A program made the position numbers and the translations under genes. From CAIWHR01 sp963830485 (GTDB lineage Bacteria; Pseudomonadota; Gammaproteobacteria; Burkholderiales; Casimicrobiaceae), in assembly GCA_963830485.1 (NCBI GenBank), contig CAWHNE010000035.1:372001-436000 (forward strand): DNA of 64,000 nucleotides, given 5' to 3'. Below are positions 1 to 8,627 of the stretch, piece after piece. How positions within the stretch are numbered: position 1 is the first letter of the stretch; every line of letters starts with the position of its first letter. A model generated the notes under the pieces. The model ran no database searches. It was not told where the DNA came from and saw only the letters and a list, made by a program, of their open reading frames with translations.

Positions 1-602
1 AGCTCGCGCGGATCGAAGATCGTGAACAGCGGTTTTCCGGGCTGCGCCATGTCACCCAACTCGGCATGCGTCGCGCCGATCACGCCCGCGTACGGCGCGA
101 CGATCGTCGTGAACGACTGCGCGGCGATCGCCTGTCCCTCGTTCGCGGTCACCGCCGCAAGCTGCGCCTGCGCCGCCTTGTACTCCGCCTCCGCCTGGTC
201 GAGCGCCGCCTGGCTCACGAATTTCTGCGCGACGAGATCGCGGTTGCGCTCGTACTTGCGCTTCGCGTTGGAGAGGTTGGCTTGCGCCTCGGCGACCTGC
301 GACCGGCTCGCGACGACGGCCTGCTCGGCCGTCCGCGCGTCGATCCGAGCCAATATCTGTCCCGCGCGCACCGTGTCGCCCGCCTTGACGTCGAGCACGA
401 CGATGCGGCCCGCGACCTGCGCGCCCAGCGTCGTCTGCCGCACGGCCTCGACTACGCCTTCGGCCACGATCGTGACCGGCCATTCGCGGACGGCGACCTC
501 GATCAACGGCCCCACGGCACTCGCACCGCGCGGGTCGGCCGCGTCGGCATTCGCGCCGAAGATCACAACCGCGGCGATTGCGAGGGTGAAGTGTCGAGCC
601 AT
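1..602 (-). CDS. RND efflux periplasmic adaptor subunit (HlyD/MFP family), 3' part outside window
   Basis: The leftward reading frame opens at an ATG at 602 and is still open at base 1, so about 200 N-terminal residues are seen. The start carries a signal peptide (MARHFTLAIAAVVIFGANADA). It is followed by the biotinyl/lipoyl-like hairpin typical of membrane-fusion proteins, with the motif AGRIVVLDVKAGDTVRAGQ. Next comes an alpha-helical, Ala/Gln/Glu-rich coiled-coil stretch (RSQVAEAQANLSNAKRKYER) and the return strand with TTIVAPYAGVIG. Such proteins bridge an inner-membrane RND pump to an outer-membrane channel. The pump genes would lie to the left of the window. A DUF2892 gene ends only 4 bases upstream, so the two are probably co-transcribed. 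The substrate (metal, drug or other) cannot be read from this part. Confidence 0.85.
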   Translation of the reverse strand, partial: MARHFTLAIAAVVIFGANADAADPRGASAVGPLIEVAVREWPVTIVAEGVVEAVRQTTLGAQVAGRIVVLDVKAGDTVRAGQILARIDARTAEQAVVASRSQVAEAQANLSNAKRKYERNRDLVAQKFVSQAALDQAEAEYKAAQAQLAAVTANEGQAIAAQSFTTIVAPYAGVIGATHAELGDMAQPGKPLFTIFDPRE

Positions 603-606
603 CGCG

Positions 607-801
607 TCAGGACCTGTCGCCGGTACGGATGTGGAACGGCAGATACGCCGGGCACCAGCGGAAGAGGCCCGTCGCGAGCAGCGGGATGCCGAGCAGACCC
701 CACCACCGAATGTCGCCCTGACCGAAGATCGCCCATGCCAGCAGTGCCAGCCCGGCGACGATGCGCACCGCACGGTCGATACCGCCCACGTTTTGTTCCA
801 T
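607..801 (-). CDS. DUF2892 (YgaP-type) small inner-membrane protein
   Basis: This 64-residue protein has two hydrophobic segments (AVRIVAGLALLAWAIFG and WWGLLGIPLLATGLFRW) and the CPAYLPF ending typical of DUF2892. Members often occur next to rhodanese, sulfur or metal-efflux genes, but their biochemical role is unknown. It precedes the efflux adaptor gene with a 4-base gap, so it is probably the first gene of that operon. Upstream, at 863-880, lies an almost ideal Crp-type palindrome. On the leftward strand a TATCCT hexamer (842-837) sits about 32 bases from its centre, which fits an activator bound at -41.5. Confidence 0.8.
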   Translation of the reverse strand: MEQNVGGIDRAVRIVAGLALLAWAIFGQGDIRWWGLLGIPLLATGLFRWCPAYLPFHIRTGDRS

Positions 802-862
802 GACATCCTCCTGCTACGGTTCGAATGAACGATTCAAGGATAGGCCGCCACGACGCGCGAAT

Positions 863-880
863 ATGTGACGTGCGTCACAT
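863..880. promoter_or_regulatory. Crp/Fnr-type palindrome, TGTGAC-N4-GTCACA
   Basis: A perfect inverted repeat with 7-base arms (ATGTGAC, GTCACAT) and a GTGC centre. It matches the Crp-type half-site TGTGA with correct spacing. It lies 62 bases upstream of the DUF2892/efflux operon start and recurs at 12879 and 17869. The copy at 17869 shares the flanking bases TTGCGCG. Which regulator binds is inference. Confidence 0.6.
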
Positions 881-1044
881 TGCGCGTTCGAGGTGCACGC
901 TGCGGGGCACCGTGCCTCACCCGCCGACGCCGGCTTGGCCCGCCTGCGCGAAGCCGAGGGGATCGGCGCTTTCGCGCCGCTACGCGATGAGGCGACCCAG
1001 TTCGGGTCCCACTGCGCAGAAGGGTCCGGTTGAAGAAGCCCGGA

Positions 1045-2388
1045 CTATTCGTCACGTGCGTCGCTTGCGGTGACCGCAAGTCGTCGCATCCGTTCCCAGA
1101 GGCTTTTCCGGCTGATGCCCAGCACCCGAGCGGTCGCGCCGATCTGCCACCCGTGCCGGTCCAGCGTCTCGAGGATGAAATAACGCTCGCATCGCTCCAG
1201 GTAATCGCTCAGCGTCGAATCTCCGTCGGCGGCGGTTGCCGACGGCTCCCCGGACGCAGCTTCGAAGAGATCCTCGGGCTCGACGACCGTTTGCCGCGAC
1301 AGGATGCAGGCCCGGTCGATCGCGTGGCGCAACTCGCGCACGTTTCCCGGCCAATCGTGGGCCAACAACGCCGACTCGGCCGCGACGCTCAATCGTTTGG
1401 CAATGGCAAGCGCCCGACTTCGCTCGGCGAGAAACGCGCGCGCGAACCACAGAATGTCTTCCCGCCGCTCTCGAAGGGCAGGCAGGCGCAGGTGGATGAC
1501 ATTGATGCGATAGTACAGGTCCCGGCGGAACCGATCCTGCTCGACGAGGTCACGGAGATCGCGATTGGTCGCGCAGATCAGCCGGAGACGCACGGCAATG
1601 CGTTTCTCGCCGCCGACGCGCACGATTTCGCGCTCCTGGATGGCGCGCAGGAGCTTCGCCTGCATTCCCGGCGTCATTTCCCCGATTTCGTCGAGGAACA
1701 ACGTTCCGCCCTCGGCTTGCTCGAACACGCCGCGCCGGCTGCGGATGGCCCCTGTAAATGCGCCTCGTTCGTGGCCGAACAGCTCGGCTTCGAGCAGCGA
1801 CTCGCTCACCGCAGCGCAATTGACGGCGATGAATGGCGCGCCGCCGTCGACGTCCCCGAGTCGGTGCAGGATCTGCGCGACGCGCTCCTTGCCGACGCCC
1901 GACTCTCCCGTTATGAGCACCGTGTCGGCGCGTTCGGAAACCCTCGGTAGGAGCTCCTCGAGACGGCGTACGGCCCCCGATGTCCCCAGTTCCGCACGCA
2001 CGCCATTCACCGATCGCTCGGCGGTCACACCCGCCAGCACGCGGAGTTTGGCGATCAGCTGCTCGACATCGAACGGCTTGGTGACGTAGTCCGCGGCCCC
2101 GAGCTTGATCAACTCGACCGCGCGGTCGATCGAGCCATAAGCCGTGACGAACACGAACGGTGGAGCGTGCTGGTCGCGGTCGAGTGCCGTTCGGAACAAG
2201 GCTTCTCCGGAAAGATCGGGAAGGCGCACGTCGGAGATCACCGCCGCATACACTTCTCGTCCGATCGACTCGAGCGCAGAGGTCCCCGTGCGGTGCCAGT
2301 CGCAATCGAAGCCCTCTAGGCGTAGCCGCTGGTGCAGCGACTCGCCCACGATCGTATCGTCTTCGACCAGACAAAGTCGTGCGTTCAT
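1045..2388 (-). CDS. aioR: Sigma-54-dependent response regulator AioR
   Basis: The 447-residue product is an NtrC-type activator. It has an N-terminal receiver domain with acidic pocket E9/D10/D11, phospho-acceptor D53 and a conserved Lys in YVTKPF. A central AAA+ domain follows with a Walker A motif GESGVGKE, the sigma-54 contact loop GAFTGA and Walker B FLDEIGEM. A C-terminal Fis-type helix-turn-helix (IGATARVLGISRKSLWERM) completes it. The start at 2388 overlaps the stop of the upstream sensor kinase gene by 4 bases (ATGA). The order aioX-aioS-aioR next to divergent aioBA is the known arsenite-sensing arrangement, so it should activate aioBA from the sigma-54 promoter near 4912. It could conceivably serve other sigma-54 promoters too. 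Confidence 0.9.
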   Translation of the reverse strand: MNARLCLVEDDTIVGESLHQRLRLEGFDCDWHRTGTSALESIGREVYAAVISDVRLPDLSGEALFRTALDRDQHAPPFVFVTAYGSIDRAVELIKLGAADYVTKPFDVEQLIAKLRVLAGVTAERSVNGVRAELGTSGAVRRLEELLPRVSERADTVLITGESGVGKERVAQILHRLGDVDGGAPFIAVNCAAVSESLLEAELFGHERGAFTGAIRSRRGVFEQAEGGTLFLDEIGEMTPGMQAKLLRAIQEREIVRVGGEKRIAVRLRLICATNRDLRDLVEQDRFRRDLYYRINVIHLRLPALRERREDILWFARAFLAERSRALAIAKRLSVAAESALLAHDWPGNVRELRHAIDRACILSRQTVVEPEDLFEAASGEPSATAADGDSTLSDYLERCERYFILETLDRHGWQIGATARVLGISRKSLWERMRRLAVTASDARDE

Positions 2389-3827
2389 GCCGTCCCACTG
2401 AGCGGCAGCGCGACCGTGAACTCGGTTTCCGGAGGGCCGCGGTTCACGCGGATCGACCCTCGCAACTGCTCGACGATCTGATAAGTGACCCACAAGCCGA
2501 GGCCACTGCCACCGTCGGAACCGCCCGAGAACGGCTCGAACAAGTGCTCCATCAGCTCGGGCGGAATGGAGCGACCGTCGTTGCGAATCGCGAGCGACAT
2601 CTGGTTCGCATCGGCGGCGATGCGGCACGAAACATTGCCGCCGCGCCCAGCCGCCTGAATCGCGTTGAGGATAAGGTTGATCAGGATCTGCCGGATCGGC
2701 GTGGCAGGCAGTGGCACCGGTCCACGCAGGCGGCTTTCCCATTGAAGCGTCTGCTGACGCGTGGCCGCTTCGGGTTCGAGCAGCGTACGAACATCGTCAA
2801 CGTCCTGCGGCGTCAGCGCTCGCGCTTCGAATCGCGCCTCGACCAGCAGTGCGCTCACCGACATGCGAATTTGCTCGAGGCCACGTTCCACGAGCGACAG
2901 CGTCCTCGCCGAAATAGGGTCGGGATCGCCGTGTTTGCGCGCCGTGTCGATTGCCGTGAGCATTCCCGCGAGTGGGTTGTTGATCTCATGTGCGATTCCC
3001 GCGGTGAGGCGCCCGATGGCGGCCAGGCGGTCGGAAGTCACGATCTCCCGCTCGAGCCGCTGCTTTCCTTCCAGCTCGATCAGCATGCGCTCGAACCGTG
3101 TCCCGAGCTGACCGATTTCGTCTCCGCTGCGATACAGCCCGCGCACGAGCTCCTTGGGTGGAGCTTCGCCCACGCGGGTCATGGCGCGCGCAAGACCCAC
3201 GAGCGGCGAGGCCATGCGTCTGCCGAACACCCACCCGATGGGCACCAGCACTGCCAGCGCAATCAGGGTCGACAGGACCACGCGGCTCACGGTGGTGTAA
3301 AAGCGCGGGACGAAGATGTCTTGCGAGTAGATCAGCACGACGCTGCCGAGACGCGCGCCATCGTCGGCGACGATGGGCACGGCGATCAAGATTCTCTTTC
3401 CGGCCTCGTCCTCCATCGTCCGTGGATTCTTGTCGTCGCCGTCCGGCAGCAGATTGCCGGCGGCTCCCAATACCCGGGCCGCGGAGGCAAGCATCGGAAA
3501 CTGGGCGGGGCTCGACGACGCATAGACCTTCCCGTCGGCGTCGAACACCGTGATGGTTCCCTGGCCCGTGTCTCCGGAGGTCTCGCCGGCGAGCGGTGCC
3601 ACGATCGTCTCGTACGCCTGCCAGACGTCGTCGCGCAGCATCGCTGGCGTCAGCGCCCGCGCCAGCGTGCGGCCGAGACTCTCGGCATTCGCGAGCAGAT
3701 CGCGGCGCGCATCCGCGTAGATCTGCGCGCCGACAATCGCCGCCAGGATTGCGGAGGCGACGACGATCATCGCGGACAAGGCGAGCGGCACCTTGATCCG
3801 GTAGCTCAGGTCGGCGAGCGAGGGCAT
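2385..3827 (-). CDS. aioS: Membrane sensor histidine kinase AioS
   Basis: The 480-residue kinase has a first membrane helix at about residues 13-36, a periplasmic domain of about 140 residues and a second helix at about 178-202. A HAMP-like linker follows, then a HisKA domain with the phosphorylated His280 in GIAHEINNPLAG. The C-terminal HATPase domain shows an N box (NLILNAIQAA) and the glycine box GSGLGLW. Its gene overlaps aioR by 4 bases and follows aioX with a 3-base gap, so the three form one transcript. By family knowledge AioS receives the arsenite signal from the periplasmic protein AioX and phosphorylates AioR. The periplasmic domain contains no cysteine, in keeping with arsenite being sensed by AioX. 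Confidence 0.88.
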   Translation of the reverse strand: MPSLADLSYRIKVPLALSAMIVVASAILAAIVGAQIYADARRDLLANAESLGRTLARALTPAMLRDDVWQAYETIVAPLAGETSGDTGQGTITVFDADGKVYASSSPAQFPMLASAARVLGAAGNLLPDGDDKNPRTMEDEAGKRILIAVPIVADDGARLGSVVLIYSQDIFVPRFYTTVSRVVLSTLIALAVLVPIGWVFGRRMASPLVGLARAMTRVGEAPPKELVRGLYRSGDEIGQLGTRFERMLIELEGKQRLEREIVTSDRLAAIGRLTAGIAHEINNPLAGMLTAIDTARKHGDPDPISARTLSLVERGLEQIRMSVSALLVEARFEARALTPQDVDDVRTLLEPEAATRQQTLQWESRLRGPVPLPATPIRQILINLILNAIQAAGRGGNVSCRIAADANQMSLAIRNDGRSIPPELMEHLFEPFSGGSDGGSGLGLWVTYQIVEQLRGSIRVNRGPPETEFTVALPLSGTA

Positions 3828-3830
3828 GGT

Positions 3831-4724
3831 CTACGTCGGCAGCCGCTCGCGGGCGGCGACGAAGTCCAGGACGCGCGCAATTCCGGCGAAGTATGAATCG
3901 TCCGGCGGGAGGAACCCGTCGAGGTTGAGCTGGCGCAGGAGCTCCCGGCCGCGCGGGTCCTGCGGCATCGCGAGCAGCGTGTCGCGGAATCGGTCGAACG
4001 TCGTCCGCTCGAGCGAGCGGCGGGCGACCATCGGCGGAAACCCGTACTCGTCCGAGACATGCGCGACCCGAGTACGCCGCGTCACGTCCGGCGACCGCAG
4101 CGCGAGCGTCTCCCAGACGTAGCCGTCGACGGCGCCGCCCTGCGCGACGCCGTCGGCGACCGCGGACACGACCTTGTGGTGCGCGTAGGTGAAGAACGTC
4201 TTGCTGAAGTGTGTCGGAGGATAGATCTTCGCCCGCAGCATCTCGAACTGCGGCACGAGGAATCCAGAGTTCGAGTCGGGGTCGGAGTACGCGAAGACCT
4301 TGCCACCGACGCCGCCGAAGTCACGCGTCGACATGTCCGCGGCGGGCACGATCAGGTATGACCGGTACAGCGGCTTTCCGCCGTAGTTCGGCAGCGCCAC
4401 GAGCTCCCAGGACGCCCGGTGCCGGACGTAGGGGTAGCCGCAGACCCACGCGAAGTCGAGTTCCTCGCCCAGGAGCAGCGACGTGATCTCGCTGTAGCGC
4501 CCACGTTGAAGGAACACGACGGGGCGACCGAGCCTGGGCTGCATATAGTCGCGCCACGCGTGGAGGAAGCCGACCTGGTTGTCGAGGATGACGGAGGTCG
4601 TGCCGATGCGGATCGGCACTTCCGCCGCCGCGCGCACGGCGCGCGGCAATGTCGCCGCGAACGCGAGGCCCGCCGCGCAGAAGCGGCGTCTCGACGCTCG
4701 CGCCGCCCACCGCTCGTCGCTCAT
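3831..4724 (-). CDS. aioX: Periplasmic arsenite-binding protein AioX (PhnD-like)
   Basis: A 297-residue substrate-binding protein of the phosphate/phosphonate-binding (PhnD) superfamily. The N-terminus holds a twin-arginine-like export signal (ASRRRFCAAGLAFAATLP). The start at 4724 was chosen because GGAGG precedes it at good spacing; the frame extends 29 codons further but those residues precede the signal. Cys95 in the sequence DFAWVCGYPYV lies where AioX proteins have the single cysteine reported to be required for arsenite binding. It is the only cysteine expected in the mature protein. Its position as first gene of aioXSR, divergent from aioBA, fits the sensory role. A phosphonate-transport role is unlikely because no ABC permease or ATPase genes are nearby. 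Confidence 0.88.
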   Translation of the reverse strand: MSDERWAARASRRRFCAAGLAFAATLPRAVRAAAEVPIRIGTTSVILDNQVGFLHAWRDYMQPRLGRPVVFLQRGRYSEITSLLLGEELDFAWVCGYPYVRHRASWELVALPNYGGKPLYRSYLIVPAADMSTRDFGGVGGKVFAYSDPDSNSGFLVPQFEMLRAKIYPPTHFSKTFFTYAHHKVVSAVADGVAQGGAVDGYVWETLALRSPDVTRRTRVAHVSDEYGFPPMVARRSLERTTFDRFRDTLLAMPQDPRGRELLRQLNLDGFLPPDDSYFAGIARVLDFVAARERLPT

Positions 4725-4791
4725 GGTGCCTGCCTCCTCGACGCGCCTTGCAGCGGCCATTCTAGCGAGGCGCGCCGCCGCTGCCCGCAGC

Positions 4792-4850
4792 GTTACCCGG
4801 CGGTGACGCAATCGAGGCGCCCAACCGATGCGCGGTTACCGGACGGTAAC
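4792..4850. promoter_or_regulatory. Two tandem inverted repeats, putative AioR enhancer sites
   Basis: Site 1 (4792-4807) reads GTTACC-N4-GGTGAC and site 2 (4835-4850) reads GTTACC-N4-GGTAAC, the latter perfect. Their centres are 43 bases apart, about four helical turns, so bound dimers would face the same side of the DNA. They lie about 95 and 138 bases upstream of the start site predicted from the sigma-54 element at 4912. That is the usual place for NtrC-type upstream activating sequences. Assignment to AioR is inference. Confidence 0.6.
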
Positions 4851-4911
4851 GTCGCGTCCCGCGAGGACGGTTAAGTCGCTGATTCATTGGCCCGCCGAAG
4901 GGGACTCTCCA

Positions 4912-4927
4912 TGGAATGGAACGTGCG
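4912..4927 (+). promoter_or_regulatory. Putative sigma-54 promoter of aioBA
   Basis: TGGAATGGAACGTGCG has the essential GG and GC dinucleotides separated by exactly 10 bases and keeps most of the consensus TGGCAYG-N4-TTGCW, with mismatches at C4, T12 and W16. The predicted start lies near 4938, giving a leader of about 48 bases. The adjacent sigma-54 activator gene supports it. Confidence 0.5.
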
Positions 4928-4985
4928 AAGCGCAACAGGTTAACGCCGCAGTGGGTCCACGACAACAAAGACCGGAGGACGAGCA

Positions 4986-5510
4986 ATGAGCGATGTGCTT
5001 TCGCGGAGGCAATTCTTCAAGGTATCGGGCGGCCTCGCTGCAGGCGCCGGATTGGTCGCCGGGGCACTGCCGGATGCTGCGCAGGCGGCGACGGCGGCAG
5101 ATGCCGGAAACACGGTTCTCCCCTACCCGCGCAAGTCGCTGGGCGGAGCGGGGCAGATACCCGTCGGCCAGGCAGTGGCGTTCACCTATCCGGACGACGC
5201 GTCGCCGTGCATGCTCCTCCGAATGGGCGGGCCGGTCGAAGGTGGCGTCGGCCCGGGGCAAGACATCGTCGCGTACAGCACGCTGTGCACGCACATGGGG
5301 TGTCCCGTCGCCTACGACACGAAGTCGCGCTGCTTTAAGTGCCCGTGTCACTACAGCACGTTCGATGCCGAGAAGGCCGGACAGATGGTGTGCGGCCAGG
5401 CGACGGAGGATCTGCCGCGCATCGTGCTCGAATACGACGCAGGCGCCGGCTCCGTGACGGCTGTCGCCGTGAACGGCCTGATCTACGGCCGCCAATCGAA
5501 CGTACTCTGA
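4986..5510 (+). CDS. aioB: Arsenite oxidase small subunit, Rieske [2Fe-2S] protein
   Basis: The 174-residue protein begins with a twin-arginine signal (SRRQFFKVSGG) for export of the folded enzyme. The Rieske boxes are CTHMGC (residues 101-106) and CPCH (119-122). Cluster ligands are therefore C101, H103, C119 and H122, while C106 and C121 can form the disulfide seen in bc1-type Rieske proteins. The protein passes electrons from the molybdenum/[3Fe-4S] subunit to a periplasmic acceptor such as cytochrome c or azurin. GGAGG stands 6 bases before the start. aioA follows after 9 bases. No cytochrome c gene follows the pair, so the acceptor must be encoded elsewhere. Confidence 0.95.
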   Translation: MSDVLSRRQFFKVSGGLAAGAGLVAGALPDAAQAATAADAGNTVLPYPRKSLGGAGQIPVGQAVAFTYPDDASPCMLLRMGGPVEGGVGPGQDIVAYSTLCTHMGCPVAYDTKSRCFKCPCHYSTFDAEKAGQMVCGQATEDLPRIVLEYDAGAGSVTAVAVNGLIYGRQSNVL

Positions 5511-5519
5511 GGAGGCACC

Positions 5520-8000
5520 ATGGCGCAATTCAAGGACCGCGTGCCGCTGCCGCCGGCCAACGCCAAGAAGACCAACCTGACCTGCCACTTCTGCATCGTC
5601 GGATGCGGCTATCACGTCTACAAGTGGGACGAGAATCGCGAAGGCGGGCGCGCGCCGAACCAGAACGCGCTCGGTGTCGACTTCCGCACGCAGGTTGCGG
5701 CACTGACGCAGATCATGACGCCGGCGATGCACAACCTCGTCGAGGATGCGGACGGGCGCCGCTATAACGTGATGGTGCTGCCGGACAAGGCGTGCAGCGT
5801 CAATCAGGGGCTGTCGTCGGTGCGCGGTGGCCAGATGGCCACGTACATGTACAACCCGAGCGGCGACACCCGAGCGCGTCTCAAATCACCGCGCCTGTTC
5901 ACGGGCGCTCAGTGGGTCGACACGACCTGGGACGATGCCCTCGCGATCTACTGCGGCGTGGCCAAGAAGGTACTCGACAAGGACGGACCCTCGGGACTCG
6001 TGTTCAACTGCTTCGACCACGGTGGTGCGGGCGGCGGCTTCGAGAACACATGGGGCACGGGCAAGCTCATGTTCACCGCGCTCAAGACACCGATGGTGCG
6101 CATCCACAACCGGCCGGCGTACAACTCCGAATGCCACGCGACCCGCGACATGGGCGTGGGCGAGCTCAACAACTCGTACGAAGACGCCGAAGTGGCCGAT
6201 TGCATCGTCGGCATCGGCGCGAACCAATACGAAACGCAGACCAACTATTTCCTGGCGCACTGGGTACCGAACCTGCAGGGCGGAACCGCGGACAAGCGCA
6301 AGCAGTGGTTCCCCAACGAGCCGCTGCCTCCGACGCGGTTCATATTCGTCGACCCGCGGCGCACGAACACCGTCGCCATCGCCGAGCAGATCGCCAAGGA
6401 CCGCGTGCTCCATCTCGACATCCAGCCGGGTACCGACATTGCGCTGTTCAACGGATTGTTTACGTATGTCGTCGAGCAGGGCTGGATCGATCGCGACTTC
6501 ATCAACAAGTCGACTACAGACTTCGACGCGGCCGTCGCCGCCAACAAGCTCTCGCTCGACGAGTGCAGCCGGATCACGGGCATCCCGGTAGTCAAGCTCC
6601 GGCAGGCCGCGGAATGGGCGTATAAGCCGAAGGCGCCCGGCGTGCTCCCTCGGACGATGCATGCCTACGAGAAGGGCATCATCTGGGGCAACGACAACTA
6701 CCTGATCCAGTCGTCGCTCGTCGATCTGGTGCTCGCTACGCGCAACGTCGGCCGCCGCGGCACGGGCTGCGTCCGAATGGGCGGTCACCAGGAGGGCTAC
6801 ACGCGCCCACCCTACCCCGGCAACAGCAAGATCTTCATCGACGAGGAGTTGATGAAGGGCAAGGGCAAGATGCTGACCGCCTGGGGATGCAACAACTTCC
6901 AGACGACGCTCAACGCCCAGGCGTACCGGGCCGAGATCCACCGCCGCGCCAACATCGTCAAGGACGCGATGAACAAGGCGCGCGGCGCGACCACGGCACA
7001 GATGGTCGACGTGATCGTCGACGCCTGCGACAGAGGCGGGCTGTTCGTGACGACCATCGATCTTTATCCGGTGATGTTCTCCGAGGCGTCGCAGCTGCTC
7101 CTGCCCGCGGCACATCCCGGCGAAATGAATCTCACGTCGATGAATGGCGAACGCCGCTGCCGGTTGTCCGAGAAGTTCATGGATCCGCCTGGCACGGCCA
7201 AATCGGATTGCCTGATCGCTGCCGCGATCGCCAACACGCTTAAGCGGATGTATCAGTCCGATGGCAACACGGCGATGGCTGCGCGATTCGACGGCTTCGA
7301 CTGGAAGACCGAAGAGGATGCCTTCAACGACGGATTCCGCCGCGCCGGCCAGGCCGGGGCCCCTCCCATCGACAGCCAGGGCGGAGGCACCGGCAATCTC
7401 GCTACCTACGAGCGCCTGCGGGCGATGGGCAACAACGGCGTGCAGCTTCCGATCAAGGAGTACAAGGACGGCAAGCTGATCGGCACCGAGATGCTCTACA
7501 TGGACGGCAAGTTCGATACGTCGGACGGCAAGGCTAAGTTCCTGCCCTCGCCGTGGCCGGGTCTGCCGAAGCCGATCGCCGACCTCAAGGCGAAGCACCG
7601 GTTCTGGATCAACAATGGCCGGATCAACGAAGTCTGGCAGACGGGCTACCACAACAAGTACAACAGCTTCGTACGCGGCCGGTATCCGATGTCGATCATC
7701 GAGATGAACCCCGACGACATGGCCTCGCTCAAGATCGAGGCCGGCGACATCGTGGAAGTGTCCAACGAGTGGGGTGCCACCGTCGCCATGGCCTATCCCG
7801 AGCCCGACCAGAAGCCGGGCCAGACGTTCATGCAGTTCGGCTACGACAACGGTGCGCAGGGCGACGTGACCACGAACTGGACCGATCGCAACATCATCCC
7901 CTACTACAAGGGAACCTGGGCCAGCATCCGGCGCATCGGCGGTGGCGCCGAGCACCGGGCGACCATCAGCTTCAAGAGCCGGCGCTACGACCGGGTGTAA
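5520..8000 (+). CDS. aioA: Arsenite oxidase large subunit, molybdopterin enzyme
   Basis: The 826-residue catalytic subunit oxidises arsenite to arsenate in the periplasm. Near the N-terminus CHFCIVGC gives cysteines 22, 25 and 29, the three-cysteine motif that binds the [3Fe-4S] cluster characteristic of AioA; there is no fourth cysteine. The length matches known AioA proteins. It has no signal peptide and is expected to be carried out with AioB by the Tat system. A GGAGG ribosome site lies 5 bases before the ATG. The gene reads cleanly, and a strong terminator follows about 40 bases after its stop. Confidence 0.95.
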   Translation: MAQFKDRVPLPPANAKKTNLTCHFCIVGCGYHVYKWDENREGGRAPNQNALGVDFRTQVAALTQIMTPAMHNLVEDADGRRYNVMVLPDKACSVNQGLSSVRGGQMATYMYNPSGDTRARLKSPRLFTGAQWVDTTWDDALAIYCGVAKKVLDKDGPSGLVFNCFDHGGAGGGFENTWGTGKLMFTALKTPMVRIHNRPAYNSECHATRDMGVGELNNSYEDAEVADCIVGIGANQYETQTNYFLAHWVPNLQGGTADKRKQWFPNEPLPPTRFIFVDPRRTNTVAIAEQIAKDRVLHLDIQPGTDIALFNGLFTYVVEQGWIDRDFINKSTTDFDAAVAANKLSLDECSRITGIPVVKLRQAAEWAYKPKAPGVLPRTMHAYEKGIIWGNDNYLIQSSLVDLVLATRNVGRRGTGCVRMGGHQEGYTRPPYPGNSKIFIDEELMKGKGKMLTAWGCNNFQTTLNAQAYRAEIHRRANIVKDAMNKARGATTAQMVDVIVDACDRGGLFVTTIDLYPVMFSEASQLLLPAAHPGEMNLTSMNGERRCRLSEKFMDPPGTAKSDCLIAAAIANTLKRMYQSDGNTAMAARFDGFDWKTEEDAFNDGFRRAGQAGAPPIDSQGGGTGNLATYERLRAMGNNGVQLPIKEYKDGKLIGTEMLYMDGKFDTSDGKAKFLPSPWPGLPKPIADLKAKHRFWINNGRINEVWQTGYHNKYNSFVRGRYPMSIIEMNPDDMASLKIEAGDIVEVSNEWGATVAMAYPEPDQKPGQTFMQFGYDNGAQGDVTTNWTDRNIIPYYKGTWASIRRIGGGAEHRATISFKSRRYDRV

Positions 8001-8039
8001 GCCTGAAACGCGGTTTCCTCCGCCGCGTTGATGCACGTT

Positions 8040-8068
8040 GGGCGCCCTGCGGGGCGCCCTTTTGTTTT
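8040..8068 (+). terminator. Rho-independent terminator after aioBA
   Basis: A perfect GGGCGCCC stem (8040-8047 and 8052-8059) with a 4-base loop is followed by a run of eight Ts interrupted by one G. It closes the aioBA transcript and separates it from the arsR promoter. Confidence 0.85.
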
Positions 8069-8154
8069 CGGCAGGATCCGCTACGCATTGCCCGCACGAC
8101 GCCGGGCGGAATGTCGGCCCGGAGTTCACAGGGTGTTGCATTCCATCGTGTCCA

Positions 8155-8183
8155 TTGACAAAGGACAGCATTCATTGGATACT
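8155..8183 (+). promoter_or_regulatory. Sigma-70-type promoter of arsR-arsC-acr3
   Basis: A consensus -35 TTGACA (8155-8160) and -10 GATACT (8178-8183) are separated by 17 bases. The inverted pair TGTCC...GGACA (8150-8154 and 8164-8168) overlaps the -35 and could be an ArsR operator. The predicted start site is at about 8190, only a few bases before the ATG at 8193, so the message would be nearly leaderless if that start is right. Confidence 0.6.
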
Positions 8184-8192
8184 TTAACAAAT

Positions 8193-8564
8193 ATGGAAAT
8201 GCCAAAGGTCCTGGTGGCCCTCGCTGCATTGGCGCAGGAGACGCGCCTCGCCGTGTTTCGCTTGCTCGTCGAGCATGCGCCCGAAGGATTGCCGGCGGGC
8301 AAGGTGGCGGAAAGGCTGCGCCTGGCGCCTGCGTCGTTGTCGTTCCACCTCAAGGAGCTCACCCGGGCCGGGCTCATCGTGCCTCGGCAGGACGGACGTT
8401 TCGTTTGGTATAGCGCTGACCTCGATGCCATGAACGGCGTCGTCAGCTATCTCACCGAGAACTGCTGCAAGTCGAGCGCAGTCTGCGATCCAAGATGCGC
8501 GCCGCAGCCGCGGCCGGTTGCCGCGGCCGCCACGGCTGCGCCCAGACGTCGCCGGTCCGCATAG
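8193..8564 (+). CDS. arsR: ArsR/SmtB-family arsenic-responsive repressor (first copy)
   Basis: A 123-residue winged-helix regulator. The DNA-binding helices read LAPASLSFHLKELTRAGLI. A C-terminal cysteine cluster ENCCKSSAVCDPRC gives four cysteines suited to trivalent arsenic. It lacks the ELCVCDL box of the E. coli type, so the metalloid site is of the C-terminal kind. The start is uncertain. The ATG at 8193 has no ribosome site, whereas a TTG at 8175 is preceded by AAGGA at good spacing and would add six residues. It is the first gene before arsC and acr3 and probably represses its own operon until arsenite binds. Confidence 0.88.
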   Translation: MEMPKVLVALAALAQETRLAVFRLLVEHAPEGLPAGKVAERLRLAPASLSFHLKELTRAGLIVPRQDGRFVWYSADLDAMNGVVSYLTENCCKSSAVCDPRCAPQPRPVAAAATAAPRRRRSA

Positions 8565-8627
8565 CAGTCCGCGTCGTCCTCTCTTCGATACGTCCGCCCG
8601 CCGGGTATTTCACGTTCGGATGGCCTC

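Noticed and set aside
1024..1045. Hairpin GTCCGG...CCGGAC at the aioR stop as a terminator
   Set aside because: Six-base stem overlapping the stop codon, no T-run on the leftward strand.
5886..8171. A 761-codon frame antisense to aioA
   Set aside because: A shadow of strong GC codon bias in the real aioA gene; it has no domains or ribosome site.
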